Shown in pieces: positions 39,693 through 49,038 of a DNA stretch of 64,000 nucleotides; position 1 is the first letter of the stretch; every line of letters starts with the position of its first letter. The position numbers were made by a program, and so were the translations under genes. This DNA comes from Paludibaculum fermentans (GTDB lineage Bacteria; Acidobacteriota; Terriglobia; Bryobacterales; Bryobacteraceae), in NCBI RefSeq assembly GCF_015277775.1, contig NZ_CP063849.1:4588001-4652000 (forward strand), read 5' to 3'. The notes under the pieces were generated by a model. That model was not told where the DNA came from. It did no database searches and saw nothing but the letters and a program-made list of their open reading frames with translations.

Positions 39693-41132
39693 TCACACTA
39701 GGGAGTACGGTTCGAGAATCATCGACTCGGCAAAGAGATCCTGAAAGGCCGGATCGGCCGCCAATTCGACGTGGGTTGTCCGCTCCAGCAGACGATTGAG
39801 CCTTTGTTGCCGCGCACTTGGCGACAGCAGCAGCAGGCGCGCGCCGCGCAGGGCGGAATTGCCGACGGGTTCGACCGGGCAGTTTTCCGGCAGCAGTCCG
39901 ATGGCCGTTGCGCTGGCCTGGCGAATATAGTTTCCGAACGCGCCCGCGAGGTAGAGTTTCTCCGGCTTCAGGGCCGAAAGCATCTTCAGACCGGCCGCCA
40001 TTGCGCCTTTGGCGAGCTGAAGTTCCCGCAAATCGCCCTGTGTGAGGGTCACCTCGACGGCCAATTGGACGACCTTGCCCTGCAGCGTCACGCGACCGTT
40101 CGGCTGGACGTAACCCAATTGTCTTGAAGCAGCTACGGCGTCGACGAGACCGCTGCCGCAGATGCCGCGCGCCTGCGTTCCGCCGATGACGCGGCACTCG
40201 AAACCGTTGTCGGTGGGATGGACGCTATCGATGGCTCCGGTACCGGCTCGCATGCCGTTCGAGATGCGTCCGCCTTCGAAGGCGGGACCGGCTGCCGTGC
40301 TGGCACAAACAATCTTTCGATGGCTACCTACGACGATTTCGCCGTTGGTGCCGATGTCGAAGAGCGCGGTGACACGGCTGGACTCGTCCAGGCCGGTGGC
40401 GACGATGCCGGCGAGCAGGTCGCTGCCTACAAATCCGCCCAGATTCGGGAGGAAGACGGCGGGACCGGGCCACTCCAGTTCGACGGGGTTGAACGAGACC
40501 GCGCCGAGGGTGGGTGACTCAAACGGCACGCTGGCGAGCGGCTCGACGCTGAGGCCGCAGAACAGGTGATGCATGGCCGTATTGCCGACCAGGAGGATCT
40601 CCTCCAGCGCATCGTACTGGGCCAGACGCCAGATCATGGCCCCGAGTTCACGGCGGATGAGGGCCGTCAGCACGCCGGGATGCTGCAGGTCGTACTGGAT
40701 GCGGCTCATCACGTCGGCGCCGTAGCGAGCCTGGGGGTTCAGAGCGGTTTCGACACCCAGGACCTCTCCGGTGGCGAGGTCGACCAACTGGACGACCAGC
40801 GTGGTGGTACCGAGGTCGACCACCGCGCCGAAGCCGTTGCGCGGCTCCAGGGCAACAGACTGGTCGTCGGTGAGGATGCGGGCCGTCCACTGTTCGATCT
40901 CTACGGTGACGGGCCCGCTGGATTCGGCGGTGCAGGCGAGCCGCCAGCCGGCCGCGAGGTCTTCCTCGGAGATCACCTGGCGCATCTGGTCAGTTGGGGG
41001 GACGTCGCCCTCGATGACGCGGACGCGGCAGCCGCCGCAGTTGGACTCTCCGCCGCAGGGAAACTCGACGCCAGCGGAAAAGAGGAGGTCGGCGAGGTGC
41101 TCGCCCGGCTGGAGCTGGAGTTCGAGTCTCAC
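39693..41132 (-). CDS. Corrinoid-protein reactivating ATPase (2Fe-2S + ASKHA, RACE/DUF4445 family)
   Basis: 479 residues from a GTG at 41132 that overlaps the upstream stop as GTGA. The N-terminal ferredoxin-like domain carries Cys26, Cys32, Cys35 and Cys67 (FPCGGESNCGGC, then WRLAC). The rest is the DUF4445/ASKHA ATPase domain (AVVDLGTTTLVVQLVDLATG; LFDIGTNGEIVV; ICGSGLVDAVA). Family members use ATP and low-potential electrons to return an inactive Co(II) corrinoid to Co(I). As the last gene of a corrinoid methyltransferase operon its role is clear by context. Confidence 0.92.
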   Translation of the reverse strand: MRLELQLQPGEHLADLLFSAGVEFPCGGESNCGGCRVRVIEGDVPPTDQMRQVISEEDLAAGWRLACTAESSGPVTVEIEQWTARILTDDQSVALEPRNGFGAVVDLGTTTLVVQLVDLATGEVLGVETALNPQARYGADVMSRIQYDLQHPGVLTALIRRELGAMIWRLAQYDALEEILLVGNTAMHHLFCGLSVEPLASVPFESPTLGAVSFNPVELEWPGPAVFLPNLGGFVGSDLLAGIVATGLDESSRVTALFDIGTNGEIVVGSHRKIVCASTAAGPAFEGGRISNGMRAGTGAIDSVHPTDNGFECRVIGGTQARGICGSGLVDAVAASRQLGYVQPNGRVTLQGKVVQLAVEVTLTQGDLRELQLAKGAMAAGLKMLSALKPEKLYLAGAFGNYIRQASATAIGLLPENCPVEPVGNSALRGARLLLLSPSARQQRLNRLLERTTHVELAADPAFQDLFAESMILEPYSLV

Positions 41133-42136
41133 TGCCGTGTGCGGGCGAAGCGGGTCATCGCTTCGACGTTCGCGATGGGCGTGCCGCGCGGGACTTCGCA
41201 GCCGGCGCCGACGATGTAGTTGCGGCCGGCCTGAGCGTGGCACTCTGCCAGGTGGGCGGTGACGGATTCGGGCGTGCCGTCGCGGAGGGCGCGCACGGGG
41301 TCCATGTTGCCGAGCAGGACCTGCTCGTCCCCCATGGCGGCGCGGGCCTCATCGATGGGGGCCGGATAGTCGAGGTCGACGATGGCGGCTCCGGTTTCGC
41401 CCATGTCTTTCAGGATGCGGCGGGTGTTGCCGCAGATGTGGAGGCGCACCGGGACGCCCATGGCGCGGATGCCGGCGAGCAGCCGCTTCTCGAAGGGCAG
41501 GACGAAGTTGTGATAGAGGCGCGGGCCGAGCAGCGAGGCGGCGGCGTCGCCGACTCCTATGAGCGTGGCACCGGCATCGACCTGGGCCCGGGCGAAGTTG
41601 AGCTCCATGCGGACGGCGTAGTCGAAGAGGGCCTCGACGAAGTCCGGATCGTCGCCGAAGTCGAGCATGAGGGTATTGAGGCCGCGCAGGTCGGAGGCCA
41701 TGGCGCAGGGGCCTTCCACCCACCCCTCGACGATGCGGGTGTTGCCGGTTTTCTGAGCGAGCAGTCGGACGGCGCAGACGCGGTCGTACATGCGGCCGGC
41801 TGCCGGATCGGGCAACGCGAGTCCGGACAGCACGGCCTTGTCGTGGATGAGCGCCTTGCTCTCGTTGATGGCGGGCGGCTGGTCGTCGAACCACTCGATG
41901 GCGGCGCCCAGGTCACTGGCTTCGCGGGCCGGATCGGAGATGGCGGAGACGTAGTCGAAGTCGAAACGATCGGCCACGGCGAGTTGGGCCTCGACGAGCG
42001 CCTCGTGGTTCCTGGCGTAGACGCCGTACGGGATGCCGGCGATGTCACCGGCGTACATCATGGTGATGGGCATGAGCGGCAGCGAGTCGGGCGTGCCGTT
42101 CTGGAGCCGGGCGAGAATGCGCTCTTTGCCGTTCAT
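41129..42136 (-). CDS. UroD-fold corrinoid methyltransferase (MtaA/CmuA-like)
   Basis: 335 residues of the uroporphyrinogen decarboxylase fold. The zinc ligands of the methyltransferase branch are present: His233 and Cys235 (RLHICGNTRRI) and Cys313 (YIVGAGCEVPRGTP). True HemE lacks this HxC..C set, so I call it a methyltransferase that moves a methyl group to or from the co-encoded corrinoid protein. The methyl donor is unknown. It shares 4 bp with the activase gene and lies 11 bp after the DUF1638 gene. Confidence 0.9.
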   Translation of the reverse strand: MNGKERILARLQNGTPDSLPLMPITMMYAGDIAGIPYGVYARNHEALVEAQLAVADRFDFDYVSAISDPAREASDLGAAIEWFDDQPPAINESKALIHDKAVLSGLALPDPAAGRMYDRVCAVRLLAQKTGNTRIVEGWVEGPCAMASDLRGLNTLMLDFGDDPDFVEALFDYAVRMELNFARAQVDAGATLIGVGDAAASLLGPRLYHNFVLPFEKRLLAGIRAMGVPVRLHICGNTRRILKDMGETGAAIVDLDYPAPIDEARAAMGDEQVLLGNMDPVRALRDGTPESVTAHLAECHAQAGRNYIVGAGCEVPRGTPIANVEAMTRFARTRQ

Positions 42137-42147
42137 GGGAATTCCCG

Positions 42148-42897
42148 TTAAGCGGAGGCGGACTGGCGGATGTCCTCGGCGCGCACGATGGTGGGGTCGT
42201 AGCTGGCGGCGATGCGCTGGCCGGGTTGGGTGAGGAGGAAGTCGGAGCCCTTCCAGTCGCCCTGGATGAGGCGGCGGACCAGGATGAGGTTGCCGGCAAG
42301 TTTCTCGAAGGTCCAGCCGCGCTCGGCGGCTTCCCAGCGTGCTTCTTCTTCAAAGCGGGCATCGGCTTCGAGGCCGGTCTCGATGAAGGTGAGGCGCTGG
42401 TAAGTGGAGCGGTAGCGGGTGAGCTGCTCGTAGAGGTAGCGGCCGTTGTCGTCGCCGTACTTGGCGATGAGGTCGGTTTCCGAGACATCCATGCCGACGG
42501 TGTTGTGGGTGAGCTGCTGGAGGCCTTTGCCGCGTTCGAGCCAGCCGGTGGAGCGGTAGTAGGTGCCGGGGTGCTCGTCGAAGTAGCGCTGGTACTGCTC
42601 GCGGCTGCCCATGAGGAGGGCAATGCAGTCGTGGGCGCGGGGCAGCACGAGCATGGTGTCGCGGGCTTCGAGGCCGTGCAGGCCGTTGCCGCACAGGCCG
42701 TAGCCGAGCAGGATGGCGTCGTACTGGCCGGCGGGCACGGTGTCGATGCGCTTCTGCAGATCCTGGGCCATGGCCTTGCCGCCGAGGTCATGGAGGCCCT
42801 TGGGCATAAACTCGACGTCGACCTGGTGGGGCGAGCGGGCCAGTTCCGCGCACATCTCGCGGAAGAGCACTTCGCAACTGATCAGTTTGAGGCGCAT
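42148..42897 (-). CDS. DUF1638 domain-containing protein
   Basis: 249 residues from the ATG at 42897 (MRLKLISCEVLFREMCAEL). Motifs of the family include YDAILLGYGLCGNGLHGLEA, LPRAHDCIALLMGSREQYQ and a C-terminal GDWKGSDFLLTQPGQRI. DUF1638 has no proven activity, but its genes recur beside corrinoid methyltransferases in methanogens and acetogens. The conserved Cys/His residues suggest metal or corrinoid handling. It overlaps the homocysteine methyltransferase gene by 16 bp. Confidence 0.9.
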   Translation of the reverse strand: MRLKLISCEVLFREMCAELARSPHQVDVEFMPKGLHDLGGKAMAQDLQKRIDTVPAGQYDAILLGYGLCGNGLHGLEARDTMLVLPRAHDCIALLMGSREQYQRYFDEHPGTYYRSTGWLERGKGLQQLTHNTVGMDVSETDLIAKYGDDNGRYLYEQLTRYRSTYQRLTFIETGLEADARFEEEARWEAAERGWTFEKLAGNLILVRRLIQGDWKGSDFLLTQPGQRIAASYDPTIVRAEDIRQSASA

Positions 42898-43766
42898 GCG
42901 GCGCTCCTTGTCGCGACGAGGGCGCGAATGAAGTCGGGATTCGTGCCGCAACAGCCGCCGAGGAAGGAGGCTCCGGCTTCGATGAGTACAGGGTAGTGGC
43001 CGGCGAAGAAAGCGGCGGAGGTGGTGTAGATGACGGCCCCGGCTTTCACCTCGGGCAGGCCGGCGTTGGCCTTGATCCAGATGGGCAGCGAGCAGGCGGC
43101 CTTGAGGCGTTTGCAGACGGGGGCGAAGCGTTCGATGCCGGCGCCGCAGTTGGCGCCGACGACATCGGCTCCGGCGGCTTCGAGTTCGGCGGCGACGGTC
43201 TCCGGTGTGGAGCCCATCATGGTGCGGTCGAGGTTCCTGCCGGAATCGAAGGCAAAGGAGACAACGACGGGGAGGCCGGCCTGACGAGCTCCGGTGAGGG
43301 CGAGCTTGGCTTCCTCGAGATCGCTGAAGGTTTCGAGCAACAGGGCGTCGGCGCCGTTGGCGGCCAGGACTCGGGCCTGTTCGGCGAAGGCGCTGGTGAC
43401 CTGGGCGGGGTCGAGGTCATCGGTGAGCAGCATCTTGCCTGTGGGGCCCATGGAGGCGAAGACGAGGGCCTTGCTGCCGGCGGCGCGGCGGGAGATGGAG
43501 ACGCCGGCGCGGTTGAGCGGCTCGACGAGATCGGCCAGTCCGGAGTCGGCCAGGGTGATGCGGTTGGCGCGGAAGGTATTGGTGAGGATCACCTGGCTGC
43601 CGGCTTCGACGTAAGCGCGGGCGACGGATTCGACGTGTTCGGGATGCTCGAGATTCCAGGTGTCGGGCACGACGCCCAGGGGGAGTCCGAGGGTCTGGAG
43701 CTGGGTGCCCCAGGCGCCGTCGGTGATCAGCGGGCCGTTGGCGAGCCAGGCGGCGAGGCGGCTCAT
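42882..43766 (-). CDS. Homocysteine S-methyltransferase family protein
   Basis: 294 residues, the size of the catalytic Hcy module of MetH. It opens with ITDGAWGTQLQTLGLPLG and NLEHPEHVESVARAYVEAGS; the zinc cysteines appear as GANCGAG and GGCCGTNPDF. It transfers a methyl group to homocysteine, giving methionine, here probably from the corrinoid protein encoded immediately upstream. No folate-binding or SAM-reactivation domain is present. Start ATG lies in an ATGA overlap with the corrinoid protein gene. Confidence 0.93.
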   Translation of the reverse strand: MSRLAAWLANGPLITDGAWGTQLQTLGLPLGVVPDTWNLEHPEHVESVARAYVEAGSQVILTNTFRANRITLADSGLADLVEPLNRAGVSISRRAAGSKALVFASMGPTGKMLLTDDLDPAQVTSAFAEQARVLAANGADALLLETFSDLEEAKLALTGARQAGLPVVVSFAFDSGRNLDRTMMGSTPETVAAELEAAGADVVGANCGAGIERFAPVCKRLKAACSLPIWIKANAGLPEVKAGAVIYTTSAAFFAGHYPVLIEAGASFLGGCCGTNPDFIRALVATRSAACASN

Positions 43767-44410
43767 GCGGGTGCGCCTTCCGCGACCAGCCTGCGGGCGA
43801 GGGCCACGGCCGCATTGGCGTTGTCGCTATAGCCATCGGCGCCGATCTCTTCTGCGAACTGCTGGGTGACGGGGGCTCCGCCGACCATGACCTTGACCTG
43901 ATCGCGGACGCCGGCTGCCTTGAGGGCGTCGATGGTTTTGCGCATGGAGGGCATGGTGACCGTGAGCAAGGCGGAGAGGGCGACGACGCGGACTCCTTTA
44001 TTCTGGATGGCGTCGATGAACTTCTCGGGCGCGACGTCGGCGCCGAGGTCGATGACCTCAAAGCCGCCGCCTTCCAGCATGGAGGCGACAAGGTTCTTGC
44101 CGATGTCGTGGAGGTCGCCTTTGACGGTGCCGATGGCGACGCGTCCGGCGGGCTCGATGCCGCTGGCGGTGAGCAAAGGGCGAATGAGATTCAGCGAACC
44201 CTTCATGGCGCGCGCCGACAGGAGGAGCTCCGGCACGAAGTAGTCTTCGCATTCGAAGCGGCGGCCGACTTCGTCCATGGCCGGGACCATGTAGTTGGTG
44301 ATCAGGTCGAGAGGAGTGACGCCTTCAGCGAGGGCCTGTTCCGTCACCGCGATGGCGGCTTTCTGATCGCCGTTGAGCACCGCGTCATAGAGCTTCTGAA
44401 GATCAGCCAT
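43763..44410 (-). CDS. Corrinoid (B12-binding) methyl-carrier protein
   Basis: 215 residues from the ATG at 44410, preceded by AAGGAGATT. The helical cap domain (LYDAVLNGDQKAAIAVTEQA; EDYFVPELLLSARAMKGSL) is followed by the Rossmann cobalamin domain with GDLHDIGKN, in which His101 is the lower axial ligand of cobalt. Length and domain order match MtaC/MtbC/MttC carriers. First gene of the operon, it should receive a methyl group from the UroD-fold protein and pass it to homocysteine. Confidence 0.94.
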   Translation of the reverse strand: MADLQKLYDAVLNGDQKAAIAVTEQALAEGVTPLDLITNYMVPAMDEVGRRFECEDYFVPELLLSARAMKGSLNLIRPLLTASGIEPAGRVAIGTVKGDLHDIGKNLVASMLEGGGFEVIDLGADVAPEKFIDAIQNKGVRVVALSALLTVTMPSMRKTIDALKAAGVRDQVKVMVGGAPVTQQFAEEIGADGYSDNANAAVALARRLVAEGAPA

Positions 44411-44453
44411 GAGGAATCTCCTTGCTGCGGGCATGAGAGCCCGTAATGCGACA

Positions 44454-44482
44454 AGCGTATCTAAATCTCCGAAAAGCGTCAA
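44454..44482 (-). promoter_or_regulatory. Candidate promoter of the corrinoid operon
   Basis: On the minus strand, TTGACG (44482-44477) and TACGCT (44459-44454) are 17 nt apart. The -10 match is weak. A small CGGGC/GCCCG hairpin lies between it and the ribosome site of the corrinoid gene. No cobalamin or SAM riboswitch consensus is seen. Confidence 0.35.
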
Positions 44483-44513
44483 CTTTGCCTTTTTGGAGCG
44501 GATTGACGGGGAG

Positions 44514-44743
44514 CCAGCCAGGGGGCTGGCTGCCGACCTGGGGGTCCGCCGTCCTACGGGGTTGCGGGCTCGGGTGGTGGGCCGTGAGGCAGACCGAGGG
44601 CCAGCCGGGGGGCTGGCTGCCGACCTGGGGGTCCGCCGTCCTACGGGGTGGCGGGCTCGGGTGGTGGGCCGTGAGGCAGACCGAAGGCCAGCCGGGGGCT
44701 GGCTGCGGATCTGGGGGTCCGCCGTACTACGGGGTTGTGGTTG
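44514..44743. repeat. 87-bp tandem repeat, about 2.7 copies
   Basis: Units start at 44514, 44601 and 44688 (each with CCAGCC, then CTGGCTGC and TGGGGGTCCGCCGT), at an 87-bp spacing with few substitutions. The third copy is partial. It fills most of the 385-bp gap between the GH95 stop and the corrinoid operon. CCAGCC and GGCTGG at each unit start can form a short hairpin. It carries no convincing gene. Confidence 0.88.
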
Positions 44744-44795
44744 GCTGAACAAGAGCAGACCGCTGGGTTGCCGCTGCGGATGGGATGGCATGGCC

Positions 44796-47264
44796 CTAGG
44801 CGAAGAGGATGCGGTAGGTCTTGCCCTTCTCCGCCTGGATGCGGAGGCCGGCGGGTTCGGGGGTCATTCGGACGGGGCGGCCGGCGGCCGTGATTTCTCC
44901 TATGGATTGGCCGGCGGGCGGGCGCACCACTATGGATATCGATGCGGCCGGGCGAAGGGTGACTTCGGTGGCCTTGCCCGCGGCCCACTGAAGATTGACC
45001 TCGATGCCGCCTCGGGCCCGGAGGCCGCGCACGGAGCCTTGCGGCCACGCCTTCGGCAGCGCGGGCAGGAAGTGAAGGGCGCCGTCGTGGCTCTGGAGGA
45101 GCATCTCCGCGATGGCCGCGGCTCCGCCGAAGTTGCCGTCGATCTGGAAGATGAAGCCGCTGCCCGCGGGGTGGGTATCAAAGAGGTTGTGGGAGGTGCT
45201 CTTGCGCAGGAGCATGACGATGGACTCGTTGGCCTGGTCTCCGTCGTGGAGGCGCGCCCAAAAGTTGATGGCCCAGGCGCGGCTCCAGCCGGTGTAGGCT
45301 CCTCCCGCCTGGAGGCGGCGTTCGAGGGAGACGCGGGCGGCGCGGGCGAGGGCCGGCGTCTGGCGCGGAGTGATTTCGCTGCCGGGGTAGAGCGGGTACA
45401 TGTGGGAAATGTGGCGCTGTCCGGGCTCGGGTTCGTCGAAGTCGAGGGCCCACTCCATGAGCTGGCCGTGCTTGCCGATCTGGTAGGGCGGGAGTTTGGC
45501 CCGGGCGGCTTGGAGTTTGGCGCGGAAATCCGGATCGAGACTGAGCGTGTTGGAGAGCTCGATGCAGCTGGTGAAGAGCTCGCGGATGAGCGCGATGTCC
45601 ATGGTGCAGCCGGCGCTGGTCTGGGCGGTGCGGCCTTCGGCCGTGCGGAAGCTGTTCTCGGTGGAGAACGAAGGGCAGGTGATGAGATGGCCGGAGCCGT
45701 CGTCGTAGAGCCAGGCGAGGCAGAACTCGGCGGCGCTCTTCAGGACGGGGTAGGCGCGTTGGCGGGCGAACTGGGAGTCGCCGGTGAAGCGGAGGTGCTC
45801 CATGAGATGAGCGCAGAACCAGGGGGCGCTCATGTTCCAGTTGGCCCAGGTGGGCGAGCCCTGGCCGAAGGAGCCGACGGGCGCGGACTGCCGCCAGATG
45901 TCGACGTTGTGATGGGCCACCCAGCCGGGCAGGCCGTAGTTGACGGAGGCGGTTTTGGCGCCGTTGCGGCTGAGCTCGTCGATGAGGTCGAACAGGGGCG
46001 CGTGGAGATCAGAGAGATTGGTGGTCTCGGCGAGCCAGTAGTTCATCTGGGCGTTGATGTTGGCGGTCCAGTTGGCGCTCCAGGGCGGGCGGACTTCATA
46101 GCTCCAGATGCCCTGGAGATTGGCGGGCTGGGTGCCGGGGCGGGAGCTGGCGATGAGGAGGTAGCGGCCGTACTGGAAGTAGAGCGCGGCGAGGTGGGGA
46201 TCCGGGGTGGTCTCCAGGCGGGCGAGGCGTTCGTCGGTGGGCAGGGCGGCCGCAGAGTGGCCGCCGAGGTCGAGGGCGACGCGGCGGAAGAGGCCCTGGT
46301 GGTCGGCGATGTGGTCGGCGCGGAGTTGGGCGAACGGGCGTTTGGCGGCGGCTTCGAGGACCTTGGCGCACTTGTCGGAGACGGCGGAGGCCGGCAGGTC
46401 GGGCTGTTGATCGAAGCCCCGGAAGCCGGTGGCGGCGGCGAGGAGGAGGGTGGCGGAGGAGGCTCCAGTGACGTGGAGGACGCCGTTGTCGATGGAGACC
46501 TTGCCGCCTTTCTGGATGACGCGGAGGCGGGCTTCGAAGAGCATGCCCTGGCCGGGGGTTTCGTCAAAGATGACGGGCTTGGCGGTATTGGTGACGTAGT
46601 TGGGGTCGACGTGGGCCGGGGCCTTGCCGGTCATGCGGAGGGTGTCGCGGACGGGCGCGGTGACCTTGATGGGGAGCGGGTTCTGGAAGGATGCGCGAAA
46701 GGTGAGGCCGGCGGGCTGGGTGGTGGTGAGCTGGACGACGAGGACCTGGCCGGAGTGGCTCGCGAAGACTTCGCGGGTGTACGTGACGGACTGGACTTGG
46801 TATTCGGTGCGGGCGATGGCGGTGTCGAGGTCGAGTTCGCGGCGGTAATTCGTGGGTGAGCCCGGGTGGTCGAAGTGGAGGAGGAGGTCGCCGAGGGTCT
46901 GGTAGGACTCGTTGTAGGGGCCCTGCATCTGCTTGCAGAGCTGATCGGCCTCAGGGTATTTGCCTTCGGCGACGAGTTGGCGGATGGCGGGGATGTGCTG
47001 TTTGGCGTTGGGGTTGTTGGCGTCGTGGGGGGAACCGGACCAGAGGGTGTCCTCGTTGAGCTGGAGGCGTTCCTGGGGGGCTCCGCCGAAGACCATGGCG
47101 CCCAGGCGACCGTTGCCGACGGGGAGGGCCTCGACCCAGGTTTGGGCGGGCTGGCGGTACCAGAGGGCGGACGGGGGCGCCGCGGGGGCCGGGGCCGCGG
47201 CGGCGGAGAGAGGGGCGAGGGCGGCGGCCTGGAGAAGGTGTCGGCGGGTGGGCTTCGGCAGCAT
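44796..47264 (-). CDS. GH95 family alpha-L-fucosidase/galactosidase, exported
   Basis: 822 residues from the ATG at 47264, which gives a twin-arginine signal ([20 protein letters not shown]). The N-terminal beta domain ([20 protein letters not shown]) and the (alpha/alpha)6 barrel carry GH95 hallmarks: paired Asn in [18 protein letters not shown] around the acid residue and [20 protein letters not shown] with the catalytic-site Asp. It probably removes fucose (or galactose) from glycans in the periplasm. The frame stays open upstream, without stop, through a repeat array into another gene (see 48390); the start given is chosen from the signal peptide and family length. Confidence 0.92.
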   Translation of the reverse strand: MLPKPTRRHLLQAAALAPLSAAAAPAPAAPPSALWYRQPAQTWVEALPVGNGRLGAMVFGGAPQERLQLNEDTLWSGSPHDANNPNAKQHIPAIRQLVAEGKYPEADQLCKQMQGPYNESYQTLGDLLLHFDHPGSPTNYRRELDLDTAIARTEYQVQSVTYTREVFASHSGQVLVVQLTTTQPAGLTFRASFQNPLPIKVTAPVRDTLRMTGKAPAHVDPNYVTNTAKPVIFDETPGQGMLFEARLRVIQKGGKVSIDNGVLHVTGASSATLLLAAATGFRGFDQQPDLPASAVSDKCAKVLEAAAKRPFAQLRADHIADHQGLFRRVALDLGGHSAAALPTDERLARLETTPDPHLAALYFQYGRYLLIASSRPGTQPANLQGIWSYEVRPPWSANWTANINAQMNYWLAETTNLSDLHAPLFDLIDELSRNGAKTASVNYGLPGWVAHHNVDIWRQSAPVGSFGQGSPTWANWNMSAPWFCAHLMEHLRFTGDSQFARQRAYPVLKSAAEFCLAWLYDDGSGHLITCPSFSTENSFRTAEGRTAQTSAGCTMDIALIRELFTSCIELSNTLSLDPDFRAKLQAARAKLPPYQIGKHGQLMEWALDFDEPEPGQRHISHMYPLYPGSEITPRQTPALARAARVSLERRLQAGGAYTGWSRAWAINFWARLHDGDQANESIVMLLRKSTSHNLFDTHPAGSGFIFQIDGNFGGAAAIAEMLLQSHDGALHFLPALPKAWPQGSVRGLRARGGIEVNLQWAAGKATEVTLRPAASISIVVRPPAGQSIGEITAAGRPVRMTPEPAGLRIQAEKGKTYRILFA

Positions 47265-47410
47265 GGCGATTCTCAGGGTATCAGGGGCGGGTTGGGTGGG
47301 TGAATGGGTTTGCTCGGCCGGAGTTCCGGTGAGATTGGATTCTGGGCGGGCTGGCGAGGGTTCGGTTTGATTGGTTGGGGTTGGTGGGTTTGGCTGGGGG
47401 GTTGTTGGGG

Positions 47411-48307
47411 TTGCAGCGGGACTCGGGCTGGGCCAGGGGGAATGCTGGAGGTGGCGGGCGTGGGGGTTGGGGGGGCTGGCGATGGTTCGGTCTGGTCGCT
47501 TTGGTTTGGTGGGTTTGGCTCGGGCGTCGTTGGGATTGCGGCGGGCCCCCGGCTCCGCCGGGGGTAAGGCTGGGGGGAGTGGGCGTTGGGGGTGGGGATT
47601 GGGGCTGCAGCTGATGCCGGGGAGGGCGAGTTGGACGGATTGAGACCGCTGGGTGAATGGGTTTGGTCGGCCAAATTCAATGGGAGATCCGATTTGCAGG
47701 GGGCTGGCGACGAGTGGGGTTGCTCGCTTTGGTCTGGTGGGTTTGGCTCGGGCATCGTTGGGGTTGCGGCGGGCCCCCGGCTCCGCCGGGGGTAAGGCTG
47801 GGGGTGGCTGGCGTTGGAGTTGGAGAGGGCTGGCGATGGTTTGGTTTGATTGCTTTGGTTTAGTGGGTTTGGCTCGGGCGTTGTTGAGGTTGCGGCGGGC
47901 CCCCGCTCCGCCGGGGAGAAGGCTGGGGGTGGCGGGCGTTGGGGTTGGAGAGGGCTGGCGGTGGTTCGGTCTGGTTACTTTGGTCTGGTGGGTTTGGCTC
48001 GGGCGTCGTTGGGATTGCGGCGGGCCCCAGCTCCGCCGGGGGTAAGGCTGGGGGTGGCTGGCGTTGGGGTTGGGGAGGGCTGGCGATGGTTCGGTCTGGT
48101 CGCTTTGGTTTGGCGGGTTTGGCTCGGGCGTCGTTGGGATTGCGGCGGGCCCCCGGCTCCGCCGGGGGTAAGGCTGGGGGGAGTGGGCGTTGGGGTTGGA
48201 GAGGGCTGGCGGTGGTTCCGTCTGGTTACTTTGGTCTGGTGGGTTTGGCTCGGGCCTTGTTGATGTTGCGGCGGGCCCCCGGCTCCGCCGGGGGTAAGGC
48301 TGGGGGT
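47411..48307. repeat. 125-bp GC-rich tandem repeat array A with hairpin core
   Basis: A core (GGCGGGCCCCCGGC, CTCCGCCGGGGGTAAGG) starts at 47540, 47768, 47894, 48019, 48144 and 48270, with a degenerate copy near 47415; spacings are 125-126 bp except one of 228. The core contains an 8-bp hairpin, CCCCCGGC/GCCGGGGG, with a 3-nt loop. The 228-bp gap holds an inserted segment whose 42-bp part (47634-47675) recurs at 48364-48405 and partly at 47298-47319. No stop codon interrupts the minus-strand frame shared by flanking genes. The same core occurs at 61459-61914. Confidence 0.9.
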
Positions 48308-48389
48308 GGCTGGCGTTGGGGTTGGGGATTGAGGCCGCGGGTGGGGCCGTGGAGGGAGAGCTGCACGGATTGAGACTGCTGGGTGAATG

Positions 48390-48893
48390 GGTTTGGTCGG
48401 CCAAAAGTTCGATGGGTTGGGTTTGGGCTAGTTCGGCTTCGAGCTCTTTTGGGGCGGCGCTTAGGGCCTGTTCGACGCGGCGGAGACGGACCTGGATCCA
48501 GCCGGCGTAGCGGCTTAGCGCCTGGATGTAGCCGCTTTGGCGGAGAACCCACTCCGTGGCGAGCTTCTCGTCGCCGCGGCCGTAGTCGAGCCCGGCATCG
48601 AAAAGGCCCTGCTCGCGTTTCTCGTGGAGGATGCGATGGCCGTCGAGCATCCACCACTCGTAGTGAAGGGCGCGGCGCGCGGGATCGACGATGGCTTGGG
48701 TTTTCCCTTCGGCCCGGCTCCGGAAGAAGGCTTCGATGTGGGGCGGCATGCGGTGGACGCGGGCATAGGCCCGGGTGCGGCAGCCATTGGCGGAGACGAT
48801 GGCTTTGCCGGCGACCGTGCGCGGACCGGTGGATTTGCGGGCATTGGCCCGGTTGGCGGCGAGGCGCTTCTCTGAGATGTTCGACTGGGGCAT
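48390..48893 (-). CDS. Acidobacterial 'GPRT-GK' small protein (no stop before the repeat array)
   Basis: The recognisable part is about 168 residues from the ATG at 48893 (AGAAGGAC ribosome site), beginning [20 protein letters not shown] and [17 protein letters not shown], a motif common in many uncharacterised acidobacterial proteins. A helical middle ([40 protein letters not shown]) follows. The frame has no stop at the domain end; it runs through Pro/Arg-rich translation of the 125-bp repeats and into the GH95 gene at 44796. The end given here is therefore the end of the domain, not of the frame. An alternative ATG is at 48968. Function unknown. Confidence 0.6.
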
Positions 48894-49038
48894 GGACGGG
48901 TCCTTCTCTGGTTTTGGAGTCTGGTTCGGGTCGCCGGTCAGGGTTTGATTCGCCACTTGATCCGGCACTTCCGCAGCGCTCGATTGAGCGCTTGCGTCCG
49001 GGACGGAAGCGGGGCGCGCGATGGTTCCTTTGGGCCGG

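Noticed and set aside
41129-42136. hemE (uroporphyrinogen decarboxylase) for haem synthesis
   Set aside because: The HxC..C zinc ligands and operon context point to the corrinoid methyltransferase branch of the fold.
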